From: Lewinella sp. LCG006
GTDB taxonomy: Bacteria; Bacteroidota; Bacteroidia; Chitinophagales; Saprospiraceae
Direction of reading: 5' to 3'
Length of the DNA stretch: 64,000 nt
Assembly (NCBI RefSeq): GCF_040784935.1
Contig: NZ_CP160680.1
Span: 1,045,501-1,109,500 of the forward strand
Below the pieces are notes generated by a model, which saw nothing but the letters and a program-made list of their open reading frames with translations, did no database searches and was not told the DNA's origin. The position numbers and the translations under genes are program-made. Positions within the stretch are counted from its first letter, which is position 1. Each line of letters begins with the position of its first letter. Below, in pieces: positions 16,794 to 24,536 of the stretch.

Positions 16794-18467
16794 ATGAGGA
16801 CGATAGGTACTTTGATTTTTGGTTTAGGGATGCTGGTAAGCTTGTTGGCCCAACAATCAGCAAATATGGCTTTGCTGGGGCAATGGGATGATGGTTCATT
16901 GCCGACCTTAGGGGGTGTCGTTTATAATGACATCTGGGGCTATGCTGTAGGTGGAAGAGAATTTGCGATTGTAGGATCCATAGGAAAAGTACATTTTTTT
17001 GAAGTTACTGATCCCAGTAATATCGTAGAAGTTGCTGCTATAGCTAGTGGTGGGAACTCTCGCTGGAGAGATATGAAAACCTACGGTACTAATGCTTATA
17101 GTGTTGCTGATGAACCGACCTCCAGCGAAGGGCTCCTTGTTTTTGACCTTGCAAACATTACAGGAACAGGCTCTAACAGGGTAACCCTCGTAGAGCAACA
17201 AACAAACGTGTTTACGCGTGCACATAACGTGTTTGTTGATGAAGGACACGGAATTCTTTATGTTACCGGAGTTAATTTAGGACATAATCTACTCGTTTAC
17301 GACCTCAATACAAATCCAGCTAGCCCTTCTTTAATAGCTAGTCTCAACTTTGCAGCAGGATACATCCATGACGTCTACGTCGAAAACAATATTGCTTATT
17401 GCTCCCACCTGGGAAATGGGCTACATGTTTATGATATGTCTCCCGTTACCAACCCTCCTCAGGGACAAGGGCCTGGTACACCCGTTGAAATAGGGGTATT
17501 GACTGATTACCCTTTCACGGTATTTAACCACAGCAGCTGGGTCAGTAGCAACACCCTAGTGTATGCCGATGAAAAACATGGAAGCCCGCTGGGGATAGCC
17601 GACATTAGTGACTTGGAAGACATCCAGGTGCTAGGGAGTTTTTACTCGAATTTGCTCAATGTTGCTAACCCTTACAGCACGACTACTCCGCGTGGACCCA
17701 TCCCTCATAATCCATTCATTGTGGGCAACCTCTGTATCGCTTCCTACTACCACGATGGCGTCTCGGTTTTTGACATCAGTGACCCTGCTAACGTGGTTCA
17801 GGTGGGCTACTACGATACGGATTTGGTTAGTACCAACTACAATGGTTACAACGGCTGCTGGGGTGTTTATCCGTTTTTACCATCTGGCAGAATCATTGCC
17901 TCGGATGTATTGAATGGTCTTTTTGTTTTAGAATACAACACCGCCCTCCCGGTCGAGTGGGCCACCTTTACGGCTCAGAAAGATGCCGACCGGGTACGCC
18001 TAGATTGGTCCACTACCAAGGAAGAAAACAACGCCGGGTTTATTGTACAACGCGCCGAGGGCAAGCAATGGATCAATCTTGCGCAGGTACTGCCCGAAGC
18101 CAAGCAGATCTACCGCAGCTACGATGAACATCCCAATGCGGGTTGGAATACCTACCGGATAGTACAGGAAGACTACGACGGAAGTCAGTCTTATTCTCGT
18201 CTGGCCACCGTTTTCTGGGGCGAAGCAACTTCCGAATGGTCGGTGTACCCCAACCCTATACGACCCGGAACTAGCGTGCGACTGAATAATGTAACGGATA
18301 CTGATGGCTTGTGGCAACTCCACAACACCCAGGGGCAGACCGTGCTGCGTATGCAGGCGGAGCTTGTTGGTGGAGCGGTAAGCCTTCCATTGCCCTACCT
18401 CGCTAAAGGGGTTTATTGGTTGGAGGAAGTGGCTACGGGAGCGGTGCAAGCCCTGGTGGTGGAGTAG
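16794..18467 (+). CDS. Choice-of-anchor B family secreted protein (LVIVD-type repeats, T9SS)
   Basis: The ATG at 16794 (directly after an in-frame TTG) gives 557 residues with a signal peptide (MRTIGTLIFGLGMLVSLLAQ). Residues about 25-380 form a beta-propeller-like series of LVIVD-type blades (VHFFEVTDPSNIVEVAAI, HGILYVTGVN, NGLHVYDMSPV, GVSVFDISDPANVVQVGYYD) as in the choice-of-anchor B (TIGR04312) family. After a fibronectin-like segment (LPVEWATFTAQ) comes a type A T9SS sorting domain with YPNPIRPG. A surface protein of unknown ligand is inferred. It stands alone with a promoter-like TTATCTTTA upstream. Confidence 0.88.
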   Translation: MRTIGTLIFGLGMLVSLLAQQSANMALLGQWDDGSLPTLGGVVYNDIWGYAVGGREFAIVGSIGKVHFFEVTDPSNIVEVAAIASGGNSRWRDMKTYGTNAYSVADEPTSSEGLLVFDLANITGTGSNRVTLVEQQTNVFTRAHNVFVDEGHGILYVTGVNLGHNLLVYDLNTNPASPSLIASLNFAAGYIHDVYVENNIAYCSHLGNGLHVYDMSPVTNPPQGQGPGTPVEIGVLTDYPFTVFNHSSWVSSNTLVYADEKHGSPLGIADISDLEDIQVLGSFYSNLLNVANPYSTTTPRGPIPHNPFIVGNLCIASYYHDGVSVFDISDPANVVQVGYYDTDLVSTNYNGYNGCWGVYPFLPSGRIIASDVLNGLFVLEYNTALPVEWATFTAQKDADRVRLDWSTTKEENNAGFIVQRAEGKQWINLAQVLPEAKQIYRSYDEHPNAGWNTYRIVQEDYDGSQSYSRLATVFWGEATSEWSVYPNPIRPGTSVRLNNVTDTDGLWQLHNTQGQTVLRMQAELVGGAVSLPLPYLAKGVYWLEEVATGAVQALVVE

Positions 18468-18905
18468 TTTAGTGGCATTGCCTTCAGTTGCTTCTTTAAA
18501 TACAAGTCAGAGACTTGCGAACATTCATTTTGGGTCACAGCCCCAAAACAAGCGAGTGCGGTACCGCCCAATGCCCCACCTCCTTCCGAGCGGACACCAA
18601 CTATGGTGCGAACCGCCAAGCCAGATAGTGCAGCCAATGCCCCACCTCCGCCCGAGCGGAGGACATCAGGTGGGCTTGGAGGGCTAATATCAGCGTGTAA
18701 GGCGGATCCTGAAGCGCGCCGCATACCAATCTTCCACCGGGAGAGGAGGACAATGGATGGTAGCGGTATGCGCACAGCGATAGCGAGCACATGAGAGCGA
18801 ACATCCTCGTGCCGATCCCGGCATGGCCCCAAATGGCTTAATAGATAATTAATCCTACCAAATAGGCCAAAAGGAGCGAAAAACTTACCTTGACGGGAAA
18901 AAAGA
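18468..18905. other. 438-bp non-coding region with a duplicated GC-rich segment
   Basis: No gene is convincing here. The segment CAATGCCCCACCTCC followed by CCGAGCGGA occurs twice in direct orientation (near 18569 and 18638). Shorter pieces (GCGGTACCG, AGCGATAG) recur near 6010-6030 and 18760-18785. Small ORFs on both strands are low-complexity and lack support. Confidence 0.5.
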
Positions 18906-20228
18906 ATGAGAAGCTATTTACTCTTGCTAGCCATTGTGATGGTATTGCCGCTGGCAGCGCAAAATTCACTCTTGCAATCCGGTCCGATGCTGGGTTATTC
19001 GGAAATGCGGGAGGTGGTGCTATGGGTGCAAACGACGGAAGCCACTGAGGTTCAATTTGCCTACTGGCCAGAAAACGAAAAGGCAGCACTCCAACTGACC
19101 GACCAAATAACGACCACCAAGGCCAATGCTTATACCGCTAAACTCATTGCCGATATGGTAGAGCCCGGCACCAGGTACACCTACGAGCTACGCCTAAACG
19201 GTAAAGCCGTAAAATTGCCCTACCCTACCCAATTTCAAACCCAGCACCTTTGGCAGTGGCGCACCGATCCGCCCAACTTTACGGTAGCGGTAGGAAGCTG
19301 TAGCTACATTAACGAACCGGTCTACGACCGGCCAGAAAATGCGTACGGCGGCGATTACGACATCTTCACGCGTATCTACGAGCGCAAGCCCGACGCCATG
19401 CTGTGGCTAGGCGACAATACCTACCTGCGAGAGGCCGACTGGAATTCGCGCACGGGGATCATGAAGCGCTATACCCATACCCGTTCGGTAAAAGAACTGC
19501 AGCCGCTACTTGCCAGTACCCACCACTACGCCATCTGGGACGACCACGATTATGGGCCCAATGACAGTGACCGCAGCTACATCCACAAAGACAAGACACT
19601 AGAGGCGTTTCGGCTGTTTTGGGGCAATCCCAGTGTGGGTTTACCCGAAGCACAGGGCGGCATTACCACCGCATTCCAATGGGCGGACATGGACTTTTTT
19701 TTGATGGACAACCGCTATTTCCGCACGCCTAATAAGATGCAAAATGGTGAACCGATTTACTTTGGCAAGGTCCAATTGGAATGGCTCATTGATGCGTTGG
19801 TGGCTAGTAGTGCGCCCTTTAAATTTGTGGCTACTGGTGGCCAGATTTTGAATACGGAACCTGTTTTTGAAAACTACATCCGGCTGGCCCCCCAGGAACG
19901 GTCGTACCTCTTGTCGAGAATAGAAGAAGAAAATATCAAAGGCGTAATCTTCCTGACGGGCGACCGCCACCATACCGAACTGAGCTCCTATGTAAACGCC
20001 AAAGGGAATGCGGTTTACGATTTGACCGCCTCACCGCTCACCTCAGGTTCTGGCAGTAACCGCGATGGCGAACACAACCAATTTCGGGATGAAGGAACTT
20101 TGGTCGTTGCCCGCAATTTTGGGTTACTCAACTTTAGTGGCCCTTCCGGGGAACGGCAATTGCAAATTCAGATTTTCGATACCAAAGGCGAACCGCTCTG
20201 GGAGCGAACGATATTGCAGGCAAAGTAA
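18906..20228 (+). CDS. PhoD-like alkaline phosphatase/phosphodiesterase
   Basis: A 440-residue exported protein (MRSYLLLLAIVMVLPLAAQ signal). An N-terminal beta domain (SGPMLGYSEMREVVLWVQT ... ELRLNGK) precedes the metallophosphatase domain with AVGSCSYINE, AMLWLGDNTYLREADW, IWDDHDYGPNDSD and LTGDRHHTEL, which supply the metal ligands (Asp, Asn, His) of the PhoD family. These enzymes cleave phosphate monoesters or diesters outside the cytoplasm, using Fe and Ca in studied members. No T9SS domain is present, so the periplasm is the likely site. It is followed by a lipoprotein gene after 70 bp with a CACGGAT-type repeat in between. Confidence 0.93.
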   Translation: MRSYLLLLAIVMVLPLAAQNSLLQSGPMLGYSEMREVVLWVQTTEATEVQFAYWPENEKAALQLTDQITTTKANAYTAKLIADMVEPGTRYTYELRLNGKAVKLPYPTQFQTQHLWQWRTDPPNFTVAVGSCSYINEPVYDRPENAYGGDYDIFTRIYERKPDAMLWLGDNTYLREADWNSRTGIMKRYTHTRSVKELQPLLASTHHYAIWDDHDYGPNDSDRSYIHKDKTLEAFRLFWGNPSVGLPEAQGGITTAFQWADMDFFLMDNRYFRTPNKMQNGEPIYFGKVQLEWLIDALVASSAPFKFVATGGQILNTEPVFENYIRLAPQERSYLLSRIEEENIKGVIFLTGDRHHTELSSYVNAKGNAVYDLTASPLTSGSGSNRDGEHNQFRDEGTLVVARNFGLLNFSGPSGERQLQIQIFDTKGEPLWERTILQAK

Positions 20229-20298
20229 GAGCTTGATAGAACGCAGATTTAACGGATCCAACAAGATTGACACGGATTTTTTTTAAAAAAAAACAATT

Positions 20299-21075
20299 AT
20301 GCGATACTTATACCTTGTTTCCCTACTCCTTTATCTGGGAGCCTGTACTTCTAACACCGAGAATACTTCCTCCACTGAGGCAACCGATCCAGTCATCACC
20401 GACACCGCCCGTTGGGTGGTAGAACAGGCGATCCTGCAACACGGAGGTGCCGTTTTGGATACCAGCCTCGTTCGTTTTACTTTCCGGGAGCGAGCCTATA
20501 CCGCAGCACGCACCGGTGCGGCGTTTTTGTACGAAAGGGAATATACCAATGAGGAAGGGCAAGTCATAAAAGATGCCCTCAGCCCGAAGACTTTTTCGCG
20601 TACCATCAACGGAGAGGTTGCCCAACTCTCTGAAAAAGACAGCTCGGCTTATGCCAACTCCCTCAATTCAGTCATGTACTTTGCTTTTCTGCCCTACTTT
20701 CTGACCGACCCCGCAGTACAACTGGAATACCAAGGGGTAACGAATGCTTTTGGACAACCTCATCACGAGTTGAAAGTTACTTTTCGCGCAGATGGCGGTG
20801 GAAAAGACTTTGAGGATGAGTACGCCTATTGGTTTGCTACCGATGATTTTACGCTGAATTATCTGGCATATAATTTTTTGGTCAACGGAGGGGGAGCACG
20901 GTTTCGGGAAGCCTATAATGCTCGAAAGGTAAAAGGCATTGTTTTTCAGGATTACCTCAACTACAAGCCCCAGGATGAGGCCCGCAGAGATATACTGGCG
21001 TTTGACGACCTTTTTGCGAAGGGCCAGCTGGATACGCTTTCGCGGATTGACTTAGAGGAAGTAGTGGTGGAGTAA
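20299..21075 (+). CDS. DUF6503-type lipoprotein
   Basis: A 258-residue lipoprotein (LVSLLLYLGAC, lipidated Cys16). The mature part has the pattern of DUF6503 family proteins: ARWVVEQAILQHGG near the N-terminus, RFTFRERAYTA, a central YFAFLPYFLTDPAVQLEYQG and YAYWFATDDFTLNYLAYNF. The fold is probably a LolA/outer-membrane-lipoprotein-sorting-like beta structure, by analogy with related families. Function unknown. It may share a transcript with the PhoD-like gene 70 bp upstream. Confidence 0.82.
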   Translation: MRYLYLVSLLLYLGACTSNTENTSSTEATDPVITDTARWVVEQAILQHGGAVLDTSLVRFTFRERAYTAARTGAAFLYEREYTNEEGQVIKDALSPKTFSRTINGEVAQLSEKDSSAYANSLNSVMYFAFLPYFLTDPAVQLEYQGVTNAFGQPHHELKVTFRADGGGKDFEDEYAYWFATDDFTLNYLAYNFLVNGGGARFREAYNARKVKGIVFQDYLNYKPQDEARRDILAFDDLFAKGQLDTLSRIDLEEVVVE

Positions 21076-21195
21076 ATCTATTCAAGGCATAAGCGAAGTT
21101 GTTCAGCGCAAAAAAGCTGCTTTTGGCGTCAATACCGACGCACATTGTAGGATATTGCTATTTCTGCCCTTAGTTTAGGAAGGTTGATTAAGTAA

Positions 21196-22164
21196 ATGGT
21201 GCAGAATATGAATTACTTCCCTATTGTCTTGATGGGTCTGGTGTTCTTGATTAGCTGTAGTAATACAGAGGAAAAAGCAGTTGATCTCTCGCTGACAAGC
21301 TCGACAAAAACTCCGGAGTTGTTTGCTAAAGACCTGGTGTCGACTGGTCTTTACGAACGTGATATCGCTATTCATCCTTCTGGTGAAGAGATCATTTATA
21401 CGCTGGGTGACTACAAGCAGAATAAGCGTTGCCTCCTTGTCATCAGGAAGCAGGAGGAGCGTTGGGCATCTCCCGAAGTGTTGAACATATCAGGCCGGTA
21501 CCAGGATATTGAGCCTTTTTTTGCACAAGGGGGGCAACGGTTGTTTTTTGCTTCCAATCGGCCCTTACACCAAGATTCCGCTGCCGCGGATTATAATATC
21601 TGGTACAGTGATCGTGAGGGAGACCACTGGGGAATACCAGTCCCCCTCAATGAAAACATCAATACCCCTGGAGACGAGTTTTACCCTTCCGTTGCGCGCA
21701 ATGGCAATTTGTATTTTACAGCCACCAAAGCAGAAGGTATTGGTAGAGAAGATATTTACCTTGCTCAACTGGTCAACGGAGAATACCAACTGCCGCAAGT
21801 GCTAGACAGTACAATCAACACCAAATACTATGAATTCAACGCCTATGTGAGTCCAGACGAAGACCTTTTGATTTTCAGCGCTTACGGTCGACCGGATGAT
21901 CTTGGTGGTGGAGACCTCTACCTTGCGCGAAAGGAAGGAGGTGCATGGATGCCCGCCCAAAACATGGGCCCAGGCATCAATTCTGACAAACTTGACTATT
22001 GCCCATTTGTCGATGTAGCTAGAAACACCTTTTACTTCACCAGTGAGCGAATGACCATCAGTGATACCTTACGTATTGGCAATATCGCTACCCTGCATCA
22101 GCTAGCCAATGCGCCCGGCAACGGGTTGGGGGATATTTATCGGGTTGTGTTTAAAGGGATGTAG
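21196..22164 (+). CDS. PD40 (TolB-like propeller) lipoprotein
   Basis: A 322-residue lipoprotein (MNYFPIVLMGLVFLISC after a second in-frame ATG at 21208). The mature part is a beta-propeller with PD40 repeats: DIAIHPSGEEIIYTLGD, IEPFFAQGGQRLFFASNRP, EFYPSVARNGNLYFTATK, YEFNAYVSPDEDLLIFSAYG and LDYCPFVDVARNTFYFTSER. Such proteins in Bacteroidota often lie in the periplasm or at the outer membrane and bind partners through the propeller. No OmpA domain follows, unlike many relatives. The exact role is unknown. Confidence 0.85.
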   Translation: MVQNMNYFPIVLMGLVFLISCSNTEEKAVDLSLTSSTKTPELFAKDLVSTGLYERDIAIHPSGEEIIYTLGDYKQNKRCLLVIRKQEERWASPEVLNISGRYQDIEPFFAQGGQRLFFASNRPLHQDSAAADYNIWYSDREGDHWGIPVPLNENINTPGDEFYPSVARNGNLYFTATKAEGIGREDIYLAQLVNGEYQLPQVLDSTINTKYYEFNAYVSPDEDLLIFSAYGRPDDLGGGDLYLARKEGGAWMPAQNMGPGINSDKLDYCPFVDVARNTFYFTSERMTISDTLRIGNIATLHQLANAPGNGLGDIYRVVFKGM

Positions 22165-22192
22165 TTATTCAAGGTAGCTGACAATTTTTAAA

Positions 22193-22254
22193 AAAGTCGG
22201 AAGTGGGAGGTCGGAAATCGGAAATTTGACCAACCAACAACCATCTATCAAACC
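22193..22254 (+). repeat. Dispersed two-module repeat, copy R1
   Basis: Module A (AAGTCGGAAGTGGGAGG, then TCGGAAATCGGAA) is followed by module B (CCAACCAACAACCATC and ATCAAACC). It lies between two converging genes. Other copies: 30183-30236, 46253-46347, 51175-51279, 53712-53740 and a fragment at 26838-26858. Confidence 0.65.
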
Positions 22255-22276
22255 TAGGCGTCGAGGTGCAACATCT

Positions 22277-23947
22277 CTACTGCTTGCGCGCGGTGGCCAA
22301 GGGGTTTTCTGTACGTAACATACGAAGGGCCTCCAGGACCATATCGTCTTGTTTGTTCCAAACGGCGAAGAAACCTTCATCACCATATAATTGGCGGGCA
22401 ATCCGGGCCTTGAGGAAACGATTTATTTCTTTTACTACCCGGCTATTGCTAGGCACAGCGGTTTCTTCTCCCTGCTCGCGGGCATACTGGATGTACTCCT
22501 GAAAGACTTTATTGGGTACCTGATAGGTCTTTACAAAATCATCGAGGGTATAGCGGTTGGCAAGGTCTTTTTCTTGTTCAACGTATCGGAAAACAAAACC
22601 TGCGGCGTACTGACGCCAACGTAGGTAATCTTCCCGCAATACAAAGGTATCCAGCGGAACAAATACATCAGGGGTAATGCCACCACCACCGTAGACGACA
22701 TAGCCACTATCGGTAAAGAATTTAGTCGTATCAGCAATCTGGATATTACCTTCTTCCGACAATTCGCCATTGATGAACCGGTCTTCCACATCATGGTCGT
22801 AGGCGGCCGCGTCACCCTCTTCGTAGTCTTTTTGGATGCATCGCCCGGAAGGGGTATAATAGCGAGCCACGGTAAGCCGCAAGGCCGATCCGTCGCGCAA
22901 GGGGTACTGCTCTTGAACGAGGCCCTTGCCAAAAGAACGGCGGCCAACCAGCACACCACGATCATGATCCTGTATTGCACCCGCCATAATTTCACTGGCC
23001 GAAGCCGAACCTTCGTCAATGAGTACAACTACCTGGCCTATGTTGTAGAAAGGACGGCCATTGGTACTGTATTCGGTTCTTTTCACCGTCCGGCCTTCGG
23101 TGTAAACCAACAATTTGCCCTTTTCAGGGAATAGCTGGCTGAGCATATTGGTCGCTTGCGTGAGGTAACCTCCAGGGTTGTGACGCAAGTCAATCACCAA
23201 ATCAACCATCTTATGCTGCTCTACCAATTTCTCCAAAGACTGAACAAACTCATCATAGGTCGTCGCACTAAAACGGTTGACTTTGATGAAGCCGGTTTTT
23301 TCATCCAGCATCATCGCTACATCCACACTATGCACGGGGATTTTATCCCTTGTGATATTGAAACTGAGCAGCTCTTTCTGACCAGCCCGCTTGATGCCTA
23401 CTTTTACTTCAGTGCCCTTTTCACCGCGCAAGAGTGAAAAAATATCCTGCGTGTCGAGTTCTACGCCCGCTACGATAGAGTCTTCAATGGTAACAATTTT
23501 ATCGCCTGCTTGAATTCCTGCCGCTTCCGAGGGGCCTCCTGCTAGCGGTGTAACGACGACAATCGTATCGTCCAGGATCATAAATTCAACACCAATGCCA
23601 TCGAAATTTCCTTCCAACTGCTCATTGATGGCGATAAGGTCCTCCGCTGAGATGTAGTTGGAATGGGGGTCCAACTCTTTCATAATCGCATCAATCGCCT
23701 GACTGGTGAGAGCATCTTCATCGGCATCCTCCACGTATTTTGCATCAATGTAGCGAAGCAATTCTTCGATCTTGCCCTGCCCTGCCAAACTACGGTGTAA
23801 ACTGGCTAAATCGGCACCTCCCTGGCTGGCAGCACTAGCCGCCTGGTAGCGTAATCCAATAAACATACCTAGTGCTAAAACACCCGCCAATAAGAGGGGC
23901 AACCAGATACTAACTTTACGAAAAAAGGAATTGTCCTGTTGATCCAT
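22277..23947 (-). CDS. S41 family carboxy-terminal processing peptidase (CtpA-like)
   Basis: A 556-residue protein with an N-terminal membrane anchor (about residues 14-31), a PDZ domain at about 110-190 (GIGVEFMILDDTIVVVTPL, AGIQAGDKIVTIEDS) and an S41 peptidase domain. The catalytic Ser lies in GSASASEI (residues 313-320) and the general-base Lys is Lys341 in RRSFGKGLVQ. The C-terminal extension of about 150 residues after GRCIQKDYEEGD is usual in Bacteroidota members. It probably degrades or processes periplasmic proteins. It is divergently transcribed from the Lrp/AsnC-type gene across 110 bp. Confidence 0.95.
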   Translation of the reverse strand: MDQQDNSFFRKVSIWLPLLLAGVLALGMFIGLRYQAASAASQGGADLASLHRSLAGQGKIEELLRYIDAKYVEDADEDALTSQAIDAIMKELDPHSNYISAEDLIAINEQLEGNFDGIGVEFMILDDTIVVVTPLAGGPSEAAGIQAGDKIVTIEDSIVAGVELDTQDIFSLLRGEKGTEVKVGIKRAGQKELLSFNITRDKIPVHSVDVAMMLDEKTGFIKVNRFSATTYDEFVQSLEKLVEQHKMVDLVIDLRHNPGGYLTQATNMLSQLFPEKGKLLVYTEGRTVKRTEYSTNGRPFYNIGQVVVLIDEGSASASEIMAGAIQDHDRGVLVGRRSFGKGLVQEQYPLRDGSALRLTVARYYTPSGRCIQKDYEEGDAAAYDHDVEDRFINGELSEEGNIQIADTTKFFTDSGYVVYGGGGITPDVFVPLDTFVLREDYLRWRQYAAGFVFRYVEQEKDLANRYTLDDFVKTYQVPNKVFQEYIQYAREQGEETAVPSNSRVVKEINRFLKARIARQLYGDEGFFAVWNKQDDMVLEALRMLRTENPLATARKQ

Positions 23948-24013
23948 GCGAAAAAATTGAGGTGCCCTCTACATCACGTTCTTGGGCATTTAATACAAAT
24001 TATACAAAAAAAT

Positions 24014-24040
24014 GCGAATATTGTTTCTCTTAGTATTCGC
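24014..24040. promoter_or_regulatory. Inverted repeat in the divergent CtpA/Lrp promoter region
   Basis: GCGAATA (24014-24020) and TATTCGC (24034-24040) are perfect inverted half-sites 13 bp apart, 18 bp before the Lrp/AsnC-type ATG. Position and symmetry suit autoregulation by that protein or an RNA hairpin in its leader. Confidence 0.45.
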
Positions 24041-24057
24041 GCAAAAACAAAATCACA

Positions 24058-24534
24058 ATGAGCAAAGAAAAGGAAATTGATGATCTAGACCGCAAGATAC
24101 TCTCTTTGTTGATGCAAAATTCTAAAAAACCTTACACGGAAATTGCCAAAGAACTCTACGTTTCCGGTGGAACCATTCACGTAAGGATGAAAAAGTTAGA
24201 AGATGCCGGCATCGTTCGGGGTTACAATCTTACCGTCAACTATGAACAGCTGGGCTACGATGTAGTTGCTTTTCTTGGAGTTTATCTTGACAAAAGCTCC
24301 CTCTACGACCAGGTAGCCAAAGAGTTGGCTAAAATACCCGAGGTCGTAAGTGCCCATTACACCACTGGGGTCTACAGCATTTTTGTAAAGATTGTTTGCC
24401 GAGATACGGGCCACCTCCGTGATGTGCTCCACGATAAGGTTCAGCCCATCAAGGGTATCCAACGGACAGAAACATTTATTTCATTGGACGAAAGCATCGA
24501 CCGACCGCTGGATATTGTGGGCGATGGAGAATAA
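24058..24534 (+). CDS. Lrp/AsnC family transcriptional regulator
   Basis: The 158-residue protein has an N-terminal helix-turn-helix (LDRKILSLLMQNSKKPYTEIAKELYVSGGTIHVRMKKLEDAGIV region, residues 9-55) and a C-terminal RAM/AsnC ligand-binding domain (VAFLGVYLD, VVSAHYTTGVYSIFVKIVCRD, GIQRTETFISLDES). Family members form dimers to octamers and respond to amino acids. Length is standard. It is divergent from the ctpA-like gene and carries an inverted repeat just upstream. Its stop is only 2 bp from the convergent TonB-receptor stop. Confidence 0.95.
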   Translation: MSKEKEIDDLDRKILSLLMQNSKKPYTEIAKELYVSGGTIHVRMKKLEDAGIVRGYNLTVNYEQLGYDVVAFLGVYLDKSSLYDQVAKELAKIPEVVSAHYTTGVYSIFVKIVCRDTGHLRDVLHDKVQPIKGIQRTETFISLDESIDRPLDIVGDGE

Positions 24535-24536
24535 CC

